DNA of 41,278 nucleotides from Inquilinus limosus (GCA_019508225.1 JAEKLZ010000189.1:1-41278); one strand, 5' to 3'. Counted from the stretch's first letter, positions 22,606-30,482 are shown. Notes: a model not told the origin generated them from the letters alone. Program-made: numbers and translations.

Positions 22606-23964
22606 TCAGCGCCGCAGCGCCCGGTCGATCGACAGCGCCGCCAGCTTGCCGTCCTGCACGGCGCTGACGGTCAGGTCCTGGCCCGGCACGCAGTCGCCGC
22701 CGGCCCAGACGCCGGACAGCGAGGTCTGCCGCTCCTCGTTCACGGCAATGCGGTTGCCGGCCATGTCCAGCGTCTCGGCCTCATTGGCAAAGGCCGAGGG
22801 CACGAGGTACTGGCCGATGGCGGTGAGGACCTGGTCGGCCAGCAGGGTGAAGCGGTCACCGGTGCCGGTCAGGCGTCCCTGGGCGTCGAGCTGGGTGTGC
22901 TCGAGCTCGATCTCCTTGACCGACGCGGCCTTGCCGTTGGCGGGCCAGCCCAGGATGCGCCGCGGCTGGGCCCAGTGCCGGACGGTGACGCCGTTGACCT
23001 GGGTCCAGTCCTGCTCCTTCCAGGTGGCCGACATCTGCTCGGACCCGCGGCGGTAGACCAGCGTCACCTCCTCCGCCCCCAGCCGCTTGGCCTGGGTGGC
23101 GGCGTCGATCGCGGTGTTGCCGCCGCCGATCACAACGACGCGGCGGCCGACCGGCACCGCGCGTTTGTCGTCGACCTGGCGCAGCCGGGCGATGAAGTCG
23201 ACCGCGCTCTCGACCCCGGCCAGGGCCTCGCCGTCGCAGCCCAGAGCGTTGACGGCGTTGTGGCCGAGGCCGAGGAACACGGCGTCGTAGTCGCGGCGCA
23301 GCTCGCTCAGCGAGACGTCGCGGCCCAGGGCCAGACCGGTGCGGATCTCGATGCCGCCGATCTCGAGGATATAGGCCAGCTCGGCCTGGGCGAAGCCGTC
23401 CGCCATCTTATAGGCGGCCAGGCCGTATTCGTTCAGCCCGCCGCCCTTGGCCTTGGCCTCGAACACCACCACGTCATGGCCCAGCACGGCGAGGCGGTGG
23501 GCGCAGGCGAGGCCGGCGGGGCCGGCGCCGACCACGGCGACACGCTTGCCCGTCAAGGGCGCGCGGCTGAACAGCTGCTCGTTGCGCAGGAAGACATGGT
23601 CGGTGGCGTAGCGCTGCAGGGCGCTGATCGCCACCGGCTTCTCCTCCTGATGGTTGCGGACGCAGGCGTCCTCGCACAGCTCCTCGACCGGGCAGACCCG
23701 GGCGCACATGCCGCCCATGATGTTGGCGGTCAGGATGGCCTGCGCCGCGCCCTTCACATTGTCGGTGGCGATGCCCTTGATGAAGGCCGGGATGTCGATC
23801 CCGGTCGGGCAGGCCTCGATGCAGGGCGCGTCGTAGCAGAAATAGCAGCGGCTGGATTCGATCAGCGCCGTGCGACGGTCGAGCGGCGGATGGATCTCCG
23901 CGAAGTCCTCGGCGATGCGCTCGGCCGCCAGGCGCCCGGCCGCAATGTCGGATCCCGTCGTCAT
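22606..23964 (-). CDS. preT: NAD(P)-dependent dihydropyrimidine dehydrogenase subunit PreT
   Basis: 452 residues. The N-terminal domain has the two cysteine clusters of the GltD/PreT family (Cys40, 43, 48, 52 and Cys87, 91, 97, 101). An FAD dinucleotide fold follows at VAVVGAGPAGLA (about 142-153) and an NAD(P)H fold at VVVIGGGNTAIDA (about 274-286); a late GGDCVPGQD segment also contacts FAD. PreT passes electrons from NAD(P)H to PreA. The start at 23964 has GGAGGCTGGG upstream. The gene heads a minus-strand series that includes preA and uptake genes, and a RutR box overlaps its predicted promoter. Glutamate synthase small subunit is the main alternative, ruled out by the preA partner and the lack of gltB. 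Confidence 0.95.
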   Translation of the reverse strand: MTTGSDIAAGRLAAERIAEDFAEIHPPLDRRTALIESSRCYFCYDAPCIEACPTGIDIPAFIKGIATDNVKGAAQAILTANIMGGMCARVCPVEELCEDACVRNHQEEKPVAISALQRYATDHVFLRNEQLFSRAPLTGKRVAVVGAGPAGLACAHRLAVLGHDVVVFEAKAKGGGLNEYGLAAYKMADGFAQAELAYILEIGGIEIRTGLALGRDVSLSELRRDYDAVFLGLGHNAVNALGCDGEALAGVESAVDFIARLRQVDDKRAVPVGRRVVVIGGGNTAIDAATQAKRLGAEEVTLVYRRGSEQMSATWKEQDWTQVNGVTVRHWAQPRRILGWPANGKAASVKEIELEHTQLDAQGRLTGTGDRFTLLADQVLTAIGQYLVPSAFANEAETLDMAGNRIAVNEERQTSLSGVWAGGDCVPGQDLTVSAVQDGKLAALSIDRALRR

Positions 23965-24056
23965 TCCCAGCCTCCGATGGCCGTTCCCGGCCCTCATGTC
24001 CCGGCACCGCGCCCGGATTTCCCGGATTCCATTGCGGCGCCGACCTCTCCTGAACG

Positions 24057-24087
24057 AGACGGTATCGAGAACCTGACCAAATGGTCA
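24057..24087 (-). promoter_or_regulatory. Predicted preT promoter
   Basis: Read on the minus strand, TTGACC is followed by a 17-bp spacer and ATACCG. The TTGACC hexamer is itself the left half of the RutR box, so repressor binding would directly cover the -35 region. The resulting leader before the preT ATG is about 85 bases. Confidence 0.5.
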
Positions 24088-24088
24088 A
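24073..24088. promoter_or_regulatory. RutR operator upstream of preT
   Basis: CTGACCAAATGGTCAA matches the known RutR consensus TTGACCAnnTGGTCAA at 13 of the 14 defined positions, with perfect TGACCA/TGGTCA arms. It sits 109 bp before the preT start codon. RutR is released from such sites by uracil or thymine, so the locus should be induced by its own substrates. A RutR-like protein is encoded at 26337-27041. Confidence 0.85.
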
Positions 24089-24101
24089 CTCTATTTTGAA
24101 T

Positions 24102-24116
24102 TGAGAATCAGTATCA
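24102..24116. promoter_or_regulatory. Possible Fur-type box
   Basis: TGAGAATCAGTATCA agrees at 13 of 15 positions with the idealised 7-1-7 Fur site TGATAATCATTATCA. It lies 13 bp beyond the RutR box and 78 bp before the gene at 24194. One isolated match of this quality is suggestive only. Confidence 0.35.
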
Positions 24117-24193
24117 CTCTCGTTTGTTTCAGGAACCGAATCATGCTAGGAACGTTTCAGGAACAATGCGAATCGATGCGCGGGAGGCGCCGC

Positions 24194-24745
24194 ATGGACC
24201 GACATGTCCGATGGGTCCCGGCCGAGGGCACCGGCCTGGAGCATCTGCGGCTGCACCGCAGCGGCGCCTGGATTCAGGCCGACAGCGTGGTGATCGGCGG
24301 CGATGAGGGCGTGGAGTGGGCTTTGACCTACACCATGGTGATGGACGCCGAATGGCGGGTGCGGTCGGTGGCAGTGACTGACCATGCCGGGGACCGGCGG
24401 CTGCGGCTGATCGCGGATGGCGGCGGCACCTGGACCACCGGCGACGGCACGCCGCTGCCGCAACTGGATGGCTGCATCGATGTCGACCTGGTGGCGACGC
24501 CCTTCACCAACACGCTGCCGATCCGGCGGCTGCGGCTGGAGCCCGGCGAATCGGCCGAGATCAAGGTGGCCTACCTGCCGCTGCCGGATCTGACGCCCTT
24601 CGCCGCGCCGCAGCGCTACACCGCCCTCGCCCTGCGGCGCTGGCGCTTCGAATCGCTGGATGGCAGCGGCTTCACCGCCGAGATCAGCACCGACGCCAAC
24701 GAGCTGGTGCTGGACTATCCCGGCCTGTACCGCCGGGTGGGGTGA
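24194..24745 (+). CDS. Putative glycolipid-binding domain protein (PF06475-like)
   Basis: 183 residues from the ATG at 24194, which has GGGAGGCGCC upstream; an ATG at 24176 is possible but lacks a site. The protein resembles the 'putative glycolipid-binding' family: HLRLHRSGAWIQADSVVIG near the start, LTYTMVMDAEWRVRSVAV, and late DLVATPFTNTLPIRRL and LDYPGLYRRVG at the extreme C-terminus. The fold is a cytosolic beta-barrel; the biological role of the family is not established. It is divergent from preT across a region with a RutR box and a possible Fur box, and converges on the CGNR gene with a 9-bp gap. Confidence 0.75.
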   Translation: MDRHVRWVPAEGTGLEHLRLHRSGAWIQADSVVIGGDEGVEWALTYTMVMDAEWRVRSVAVTDHAGDRRLRLIADGGGTWTTGDGTPLPQLDGCIDVDLVATPFTNTLPIRRLRLEPGESAEIKVAYLPLPDLTPFAAPQRYTALALRRWRFESLDGSGFTAEISTDANELVLDYPGLYRRVG

Positions 24746-24754
24746 CAGCCGGTC

Positions 24755-25336
24755 TCACGCCCCCGAGCGCTGCCGCTGGCGGAACCGGCGGACCTTGTCC
24801 TGGGTGCCGCAGTCGCTCATCAGGCACCACCGCCGGCTGGCATTCTTGCTGCGGTCGTAGAACAGCCAGGCGCAGTCATGGCCGGCGCAGCGCTTCAGCC
24901 GCGCCGGCTCGCCATGGAGCAGCAGGTCCAGCGCGTCCATGGCCAGGCGATGGCGCACTGCCGTCCCGTCCGCGGGCGGCGCGTCCCGCCAGGCGCCGCC
25001 GGCCGCGGTGACGGTCAGCCGCCGGCGGGACGCCGCCTCCGCCACCTCCGCCTGCAGCTCGGCCACCGCCGCTGCGGGCGGCTCGGCCCGGGTCGCAACG
25101 GCATCGAGCACCGCGTGCAGCGTCTCGCGCAGCCGGATCAGCCGGGCCCAGTCTTCCCGGTCGATCCCGGGTCTCTGCCCGAAGGCGTGCGCGCACCACG
25201 CCGCCAGCGCGGCCGGGTCGCCGGCCCGCTCCCGCGGCCCCGGCCCGCCCCATCCGGACAGGGTGTTGCAGAAATCCAGGCAGGCGAAGCCGCCGACCAG
25301 CTGCGGCTCGGGCGGGGGTGGCTGCTCAGGCGACAT
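24755..25336 (-). CDS. CGNR zinc-finger / ABATE domain regulator
   Basis: 193 residues. The N-terminal ABATE-like domain begins with LVGGFACLDFCNTLSGW and RAGDPAALAAWCAHAFG. The C-terminal zinc finger runs RLKRCAGHDCAWLFYDRSKN, then RRWCLMSDCGTQDKVRRFRQRQ. The signature normally reads CGNR; here it is CGTQ, but the four cysteines and the following basic helix are kept. Such proteins are presumed DNA-binding regulators. It is divergent from an EamA-type transporter with 75 bp between start codons, so it probably controls that gene. Start chosen at MSPEQPPPPEP, the only ATG near the domain edge. Confidence 0.88.
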   Translation of the reverse strand: MSPEQPPPPEPQLVGGFACLDFCNTLSGWGGPGPRERAGDPAALAAWCAHAFGQRPGIDREDWARLIRLRETLHAVLDAVATRAEPPAAAVAELQAEVAEAASRRRLTVTAAGGAWRDAPPADGTAVRHRLAMDALDLLLHGEPARLKRCAGHDCAWLFYDRSKNASRRWCLMSDCGTQDKVRRFRQRQRSGA

Positions 25337-25411
25337 GAAACCAGCATAGCCCCTTTGACGGGTTTCAACGAGGCCTATATCGTTACCAGCAAACATCAGA
25401 AAGATGGTTAC

Positions 25412-26293
25412 ATGCGCCGGAACGCCCTCGGCCAGCTCTATGCCGGTGTCGGCCTGTCGGGCATCGGCCCGATCCTGGTCCGCACCAGCCCGGTCGATCC
25501 CGCCGCCACCGCCTTCTGGCGCCTGGCGCTGAGCTGCATCCCGGCGGCCGTGCTGGCCTGGCGGTCGCCCGCCATGCCGGTGCGGGACGTCGGACTGGCC
25601 CTGCTGGCCGGGGTGATGCTGGCCGCCGACCTGGTGCTGTGGAACGCGTCGATCGTGCGCACCAGTGTGCTCGAGGCGACGCTGCTGGTGATGATCTATC
25701 CGCTGCTGGTGGCGCTGCTGCCGGTGCTGTGGCTGCGCCGACGCCCGGACGGAAGGGTGGTCGGCGGCGGCCTGGTCGCCTTCCTCGGCATCGCCATCCT
25801 GGCCGGGGCCCGCGGCGCCGCCGGCGGCGACTTGCTCGGCAACGGCATGGCTCTGCTGGCCGCCCTGTTCTACGCCGTGTGCTTCCTGATCTCGGCGGCG
25901 CTGTGCCGGCGGCAGGACGCCACCACCGTCACCTTCTGGACCCTGGTCGGGGCCGCGCTCGGTGCCCTGCCGGTGGCGCTGCTGCAGGACCGGATCCTGC
26001 CGCAGGAGGCGGCCGGCTGGCTGAACCTGGCGGCCCAGGCGCTGATCGCCTTCGCCTCGCAGATCCTGATCGCCCGGGCGCTGCGCACGCTCGACGCCGG
26101 CGTCTCCGCCATCGCCGGCTATGGTCAGCCGGTGGTGGCGACGCTGCTGGCCTGGCCGATCCTCGGACAGGTGCCGCAGACCGCCGCCCTGGTCGGCAGC
26201 GTCTTCATCGTCGTCGGCATCGCGCTGGCCGGAGGGGGCAAGGCCAAGGCGCCCGCACGGCCGCGGGCCGCGGAGCCGGCGCCCGGCCGCTGA
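25412..26293 (+). CDS. EamA/DMT family transporter
   Basis: 293 residues from the ATG at 25412; the frame is open further upstream but that region is the antisense of the CGNR gene. About ten hydrophobic helices in two EamA repeats are visible, for example DVGLALLAGVMLAADLVLWN, TLLVMIYPLLVALLPVLWL, and a last helix ALVGSVFIVVGIALAGG. It follows helix order of the drug/metabolite transporter superfamily and is not closely similar to the exporter at 6152. Substrate unknown. The divergent CGNR-type gene is a likely regulator. The RutR-like gene follows 43 bp downstream and may be cotranscribed. Confidence 0.88.
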   Translation: MRRNALGQLYAGVGLSGIGPILVRTSPVDPAATAFWRLALSCIPAAVLAWRSPAMPVRDVGLALLAGVMLAADLVLWNASIVRTSVLEATLLVMIYPLLVALLPVLWLRRRPDGRVVGGGLVAFLGIAILAGARGAAGGDLLGNGMALLAALFYAVCFLISAALCRRQDATTVTFWTLVGAALGALPVALLQDRILPQEAAGWLNLAAQALIAFASQILIARALRTLDAGVSAIAGYGQPVVATLLAWPILGQVPQTAALVGSVFIVVGIALAGGGKAKAPARPRAAEPAPGR

Positions 26294-26336
26294 CCTTCCT
26301 ATCGACGGCGCCGGCCTTCCAGCCGATGATGCCGGC

Positions 26337-27041
26337 ATGACCGATGCCGAGACGCTGGAACCGCCGGAGGACGATGCCGGCACCGCCCTGGGACCGCTGC
26401 CCCGGCCGGGATCCGGCTCGGGCAGTCGCCTGCGCCGGGCCCGCGAGGCGCAGATCCTGGACGCCGCCGAGGGCGTGTTCGCCGAGGCCGGCTTCTCCGG
26501 CGCCACCATGCAGGGCATCGCCGAGCGCGCCGGCCTGCCCAAGGCCAATGTGCATTACTACTTCGGCACCAAGGAGACGCTGTACCGCGCCGTGCTGTCC
26601 CGCATCCTCGACCTCTGGGTCGACGCCTTCGACCACCTGGTGCCGGAGCGCGACCCGGCCGAGGCTCTGGCCGCCTATATCCGCGACAAGATGCGCTGGT
26701 CGCGCAGCCGGCCGCTGGCGTCGAAGGTCTTCGCCAACGAGATCATCCATGGCGCGCCGCAGGTGGCCGACTACCTGTCCGGCAAGCTGAAGCGGACGAT
26801 CGACGAGAAGGCGCGGGTGATCGAGGGCTGGATCGCCGCCGGCCGGATGGCGCCGGTTGACCCGCGGCACCTGGTCTTCACCATGTGGGCCGCGACCCAG
26901 ACCTATGCCGATTTCGAGGCCCAGATCCGGGCCGTGCTGGGCCGCGAGGCGATGGATGACGACACCTTCCTGGTCGCCAGCCGGCACGTCACCGGGCTGA
27001 TCCTGCGCGGCTGCGGGCTGAAGCCGCCGCGCGGCGGCTGA
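26337..27041 (+). CDS. rutR: TetR family regulator, RutR-like
   Basis: 234 residues, longer than Escherichia coli RutR at the N-terminus by an unstructured proline/glycine tail (1-32). The helix-turn-helix spans about 56-76 (ATMQGIAERAGLPKANVHYYFGTKETLY). The ligand domain carries RutR-type signatures: RAVLSRILDLWVDAFD, YIRDKMRWSR, FANEIIHGAPQVADYL, TIDEKARVIEGWIAAGRMAPVDPRHLVF (in part) and WAATQTYADF, which contain the tryptophan and aspartate that contact uracil in RutR. RutR senses uracil and thymine. Together with the RutR box at the preT promoter this is good evidence for regulation of the pyrimidine locus. It is placed after an EamA gene, not beside preT. Confidence 0.88.
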   Translation: MTDAETLEPPEDDAGTALGPLPRPGSGSGSRLRRAREAQILDAAEGVFAEAGFSGATMQGIAERAGLPKANVHYYFGTKETLYRAVLSRILDLWVDAFDHLVPERDPAEALAAYIRDKMRWSRSRPLASKVFANEIIHGAPQVADYLSGKLKRTIDEKARVIEGWIAAGRMAPVDPRHLVFTMWAATQTYADFEAQIRAVLGREAMDDDTFLVASRHVTGLILRGCGLKPPRGG

Positions 27042-27304
27042 TCAGTCGCCGCCACCGCCGCCGTCACTGCCACCGCCCGAATCGCTGCTGCAGCTGCCGC
27101 CATCGGAGCCGCCCGAATCGCTGGCGCAGTGGGCTCCGTGGGAACTCTCCCCAGCCCAGCCGGTCGCGACGCTGTTGTCGGACCAGGCCGCAGTGCCCGC
27201 GGTCCGCGGCCGGCCGGGGGCCGGGACGGGGCCAGAACGCGATAGACGAAGAAGCCGAAGAGCAGGAGGACGAGGAAGGGGATCGCAAGGCTCATCCGCA
27301 CCAT
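27042..27304 (-). pseudogene. Frameshifted small membrane protein with Ser/Gly/Asp tail
   Basis: One frame gives MVRMSLAIPFLVLLLFGFF then VYRVLAPSRPP, a clear membrane helix with ribosome-site spacing. A different frame gives a natural-looking end, TAAWSDNSVATGWAGE, HCASDSGGSDGG, SCSSDSGGGSD, stopping at 27042. The two frames are offset by one base at the GGGGG run (27215-27219, C run on the coding strand). Adding one C would join them into one protein of about 87 residues with an N-terminal helix and a low-complexity, cysteine-containing tail, a layout common in small bacterial proteins. It abuts the RutR-like gene end to end. A real frameshift mutation and a sequencing error are equally possible. 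Confidence 0.6.
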
Positions 27305-27391
27305 CCAGGCAGTCCGAGGCATCAGTATAGCACACCCTTTCGGCGCGACGCGCCATGGCGGCGCGGACCGCTTTGCGCTAAAGGAAGGGCC

Positions 27392-27997
27392 ATGCATCCG
27401 CGCCTTCTCACCCCGCTGGTCCTGTTCGCCCTCGCCGCCTGCGCCGCCGAGCCACACCAGCCGGCGCTGCCGCCCACGGTGTTGCAGAGCGGCGCCGTCC
27501 AGGGCGAAGCCGGCTTCGACCGCGGCCAGGGCGAGGCCCTGCTGGCCCAGGCCAAGGCCGCCGAGGCCCGCAACTCCGGCGAGGCCAAGAGCCTGTACCG
27601 CCAAGCCGGGATGGCCTGGCCCGACCTGACTGACGCCTGGGACGGGCTGAAGCGGGTGTCGGCGAAGCAGAACGACGCCGACGAGGCCAAGGCCGCCGGC
27701 TTCATGGCCGAGCGGGTGAAGCTGTATCCCGGCACCGCCATCGCCTCGCAGCGCGAGGTCAACGTGGCGCTGCACACCTACATCCAGGCGCAGGCGCAGC
27801 AACCAACCGACGGGCCGGAGCAGCTGGCCTATGCCAAGCGGCTGGGCGAGTTCTACGACGCCCAATACGCCCTCGCCGGCTTCTACACCCGCGAGAAGAA
27901 CTTCGGGAACATCGAGGGCCACGACATTCCCGCGGTGGCGCTGACCGGCGGCGGCATCCTGGGCTACGGCATCAGCATGGCCACCAAGCTCGAATAG
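27392..27997 (+). CDS. Hypothetical lipoprotein, alpha-helical
   Basis: 201 residues, start ATG after AAGGAAGGGCC. The signal MHPRLLTPLVLFALAACAA has lipobox LAAC, so a lipid-anchored protein starting at about Cys17 is expected. The mature part is helical, with EGEALLAQAKAAEARNSGEAK-like segments and DLTDAWDGLKRVSAKQNDADE that resemble TPR-type packing, and ends with a glycine-rich strand (ALTGGGILGYGISMATKLE). I do not recognise a specific family. It converges on an HtrA-like protease gene with eight bases between the stop codons. Confidence 0.8.
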   Translation: MHPRLLTPLVLFALAACAAEPHQPALPPTVLQSGAVQGEAGFDRGQGEALLAQAKAAEARNSGEAKSLYRQAGMAWPDLTDAWDGLKRVSAKQNDADEAKAAGFMAERVKLYPGTAIASQREVNVALHTYIQAQAQQPTDGPEQLAYAKRLGEFYDAQYALAGFYTREKNFGNIEGHDIPAVALTGGGILGYGISMATKLE

Positions 27998-28005
27998 GCG
28001 AGGCG

Positions 28006-29025
28006 TCAGCCCGCCCGCTCGCGCGGCGTCACCGGCACCTCCCGCACCCCGCCGTCGCGCAGCAGGCGCAGCGCGGTGGCGACACCGACCCGTTCGGCCC
28101 CGAGCAGCCGGTGCAGCGCGTCGACGCCGTCGACCGGATGGCCGTCGACCGCCAGGATGACGTCGCCGACCCGCAGCGCCGTGGCCCCGGCGCCGCCGGG
28201 CAGCAGCTCCGCCACCCGCACCCCGCCGGGGGCCGGCAGGCCGAGCGCCAGCTGCGTCGGCCGCGGCAGCCGGATGGTCTGGCCGGCGATGCCGAGCGAG
28301 GCGCGCCGCACCCGGCCGTGGCGGATGATCTCCGACGCCACCACCAGCGCGGTGTCGCTGCCGATGGCGAAGCACAGCCCCTGGGCGCCGGCGATCATCG
28401 CCGTGTTGATGCCGACCACCCGGCCGAGCGCGTCGACCAGCGGGCCGCCGCTGTTGCCGGGGTTCAGCGCGGCGTCGGTCTGCAGCACGCCGTCGATCAG
28501 CCGGCCGGACCGGCCGCGCAGCGACCGGCCGAGGGCGCTGACCACGCCGGCGGTCACCGTCGCCTCGAAGCCCAGCGGGTTGCCGATGGCGACCACCAGC
28601 TGGCCGACCTGCAGCGTCGCGGAGGAGCCGAGCGGCGCCCAGCCCGGCACGCTGTCATGCAGGCGCAGCACCGCCAGGTCGGTGTCCGGGTCCTCGCCGA
28701 CCGGCCAGGCGACGACGCTGCGGCCATCGCTGAGCGTGGCCGTGATACTGGTCGCCCCGTTCACCACATGGCTGTTGGTCAGGACGAAGCCGTCCGGGGT
28801 GAAGATCACGCCGGAGCCGCTGCCGCGCGGCCCCACGGCGCCGTCCGGCCCGTTGCCGGAGACGCGGAGATGCACCACCGCGGGCGCGGCGAACCGCACG
28901 GCGTCGATCACGGTGCGGGAATAGGCGTCGAGGGCCTCGCCGCCGATGGCAGCGGCGGAGGGTGTCGAGGCCTCGGGCCCCGGCGCGGAGGCGTCGAGGA
29001 GGAAGCGGGTTTCGTAGCCGGGCAT
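28006..29025 (-). CDS. HtrA/DegP-like serine protease with one PDZ domain
   Basis: 339 residues. The trypsin-like domain (about 35-235) has the full catalytic triad: His86 in LTNSHVV, Asp116 in DTDLAVL and Ser192 in NPGNSGGP. One PDZ domain follows (about 250-335; GGVRVAELLPGG, LRVGDVILAVDGHPV). HtrA proteins degrade or refold damaged proteins, usually in the periplasm. No signal peptide or membrane helix is visible at the N-terminus (MPGYETRFLLDASAPGP), so either it acts in the cytoplasm or the true start differs; no better start with a hydrophobic lead was found upstream. It is divergent from an Lrp-type gene. Confidence 0.92.
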   Translation of the reverse strand: MPGYETRFLLDASAPGPEASTPSAAAIGGEALDAYSRTVIDAVRFAAPAVVHLRVSGNGPDGAVGPRGSGSGVIFTPDGFVLTNSHVVNGATSITATLSDGRSVVAWPVGEDPDTDLAVLRLHDSVPGWAPLGSSATLQVGQLVVAIGNPLGFEATVTAGVVSALGRSLRGRSGRLIDGVLQTDAALNPGNSGGPLVDALGRVVGINTAMIAGAQGLCFAIGSDTALVVASEIIRHGRVRRASLGIAGQTIRLPRPTQLALGLPAPGGVRVAELLPGGAGATALRVGDVILAVDGHPVDGVDALHRLLGAERVGVATALRLLRDGGVREVPVTPRERAG

Positions 29026-29179
29026 GGCAGGACCTTGGGAGCGGGAGGGACGGCGCCGGCCGGCGCGTCCCGTTTCCGGAGATGTGGGCATGCCGGGATG
29101 AGAACCCAAGGGGAACACCGCCATGCGGAACCGCCGGGCTGACGAGCATGGCCGCCGGGCGTATGGTCCGCGGGGCGGC

Positions 29180-29196
29180 ATGCGCGATTTGCGCAT
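29180..29196. promoter_or_regulatory. Candidate Lrp-type operator
   Basis: ATGCGC and GCGCAT flank GATTT as a perfect 6-bp dyad, 24 bp before the start of the Lrp-type gene at 29221. Spacing and location suit autoregulation by an Lrp/AsnC dimer. The site is in the region shared with the divergent protease gene. Confidence 0.4.
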
Positions 29197-29220
29197 TGGA
29201 TATGGTGGGGATGGGCGGAG

Positions 29221-29700
29221 ATGGCGACGGAGACGCTGGATGGCTTCGACTGGCGGATCCTGGCGGCGCTGCAGGACGATGCCCGGATGAGCAATATCGC
29301 CCTGGCCGAACGCGTCCTGCTGTCGCCGTCGCAATGCGCCCGCCGGCTGCAGCGGCTGGAGGAAGCCGGGGTGATCCGCGGCTATGCGGCCTTGCTGGAT
29401 CCCGATCGCATCGGCCTGTCGGTCGCCGCCTACATCTCGATCACGCTGGAGAAGCACGGCGCCTTCACGGCCGAAGCGTTCCGCGAGGCGGTGCAGCGCC
29501 ACCCCGAGATCGTCGAATGCTGCGCCGTCACCGGCGACGCCGACTACGAGCTGCGGGTGGTGGCGCCGGACCTTAAGGACCTGTCGCGCTTCATCATGGA
29601 CAGCCTGATGCGGATCGACGGCGTCTCCGCCATCCGCTCGCGCATCGTGCTCGACACCATCAAGGACAGCCGCCGCCTGCCGATGCCGCCAGCGCCCTGA
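29221..29700 (+). CDS. Lrp/AsnC family transcriptional regulator
   Basis: 159 residues. The winged helix-turn-helix covers about 8-58 (DWRILAALQDDARMSNIALAE, then LSPSQCARRLQRLEEAGVIRGY), followed by the RAM domain (AAYISITLEKHGAF, VTGDADYELRVVAPDL, IRSRIVLDTIK). The pattern is that of a stand-alone Lrp-type sensor of an amino acid. It is divergent from an HtrA-like protease and upstream of an exported protein on the same strand, neither of which reveals a ligand. It is clearly distinct from the Lrp-type protein at 5595-6059. Confidence 0.93.
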   Translation: MATETLDGFDWRILAALQDDARMSNIALAERVLLSPSQCARRLQRLEEAGVIRGYAALLDPDRIGLSVAAYISITLEKHGAFTAEAFREAVQRHPEIVECCAVTGDADYELRVVAPDLKDLSRFIMDSLMRIDGVSAIRSRIVLDTIKDSRRLPMPPAP

Positions 29701-29755
29701 GGACGCCGCATTCGCCACCCCATCCTCCGCCCCTTCGAGTCAGACGAGACCGACC

Positions 29756-30388
29756 ATGACCTTCCGCCTGCTGCTGGCCGCCCTTCTCGCCCTCGGCATG
29801 GCCGGACCGGCCGCGGCGGCCGAACCGGCGAAGCACCGCTTCACCGACTTGGTGCCGATCCCGCTGAAGCCGGGGCCGAACACGATCGAGCGCTTCGCCC
29901 CGGACGGGCGCAGCGCCATCGTCACCCTGGGCTGGCGCGAGAACGGCAACGCCCATGGCTATGACCTGTACCTGGTGCTGATGGCGGGCAACAGCGGGGT
30001 GCCGGAGGTGGTGGGCTTCGACACCCTGACCCGGGACGGCGGCGGCTTCGAGGACACCATCCGGGACGATCCGCACACCGGCGAGGACGTGGTGCGCAGC
30101 GTGCGCTTCGTCCGCGGCAAGATCGACGATCAGCCCGGCACCTTCGTCTTCGTCGCCCAGCGCGGCTTCGATCCGGAGGAGGGCATCCCGGGCCCGAGCC
30201 TGGTCGACTATACCGTGTTCAAGCTGGTGCCGGGCGGGGATGTCGGGACCACCAGCGACATGTTCCAGCCGGTCGAGACGGCCCAGTCCACCACCAAGTT
30301 CTGCCATGCCGAGAAGGCGCTGCTGAAGCAATACGGCCTGCCGCTGACCCGGAGCTATGCCGGCCCGGACACCGCCGACGGCTGCTGA
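29756..30388 (+). CDS. Secreted protein of unknown function
   Basis: 210 residues with a signal peptide MTFRLLLAALLALGMAGPAAAA, cleaved after about residue 22. The mature protein has strand-like segments (TDLVPIPLKPGPNTIERFAPDG, VTLGWRENGNAHGYDLYLVLMAG) and a late FCHAEKALLKQYG; two cysteines near the end could form a disulfide. I do not recognise a family. A soluble periplasmic location is expected. It lies 55 bp after the Lrp-type gene and 94 bp before a periplasmic cyclophilin, so the three may be cotranscribed but need not be related in function. Confidence 0.8.
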   Translation: MTFRLLLAALLALGMAGPAAAAEPAKHRFTDLVPIPLKPGPNTIERFAPDGRSAIVTLGWRENGNAHGYDLYLVLMAGNSGVPEVVGFDTLTRDGGGFEDTIRDDPHTGEDVVRSVRFVRGKIDDQPGTFVFVAQRGFDPEEGIPGPSLVDYTVFKLVPGGDVGTTSDMFQPVETAQSTTKFCHAEKALLKQYGLPLTRSYAGPDTADGC

Positions 30389-30482
30389 CCCCGCGGGGCC
30401 TCGTGCCGCACCGGGTTGCCCCGGAGCGCGACCCGTGCTTGTTTCTGGCCACTTCTCACGACCCGTCCGGAGCGCCCAGCGC

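Noticed and set aside
21700..22650. Direct repeats marking the toxin-antitoxin insertion ends
   Set aside because: I compared the sequences flanking the cassette by eye and found no convincing target-site duplication.
24878..25411. N-terminal extension of the EamA transporter at 25412
   Set aside because: The frame is open but it is antisense to the CGNR gene and gives Arg/Pro-rich sequence with no membrane helices.
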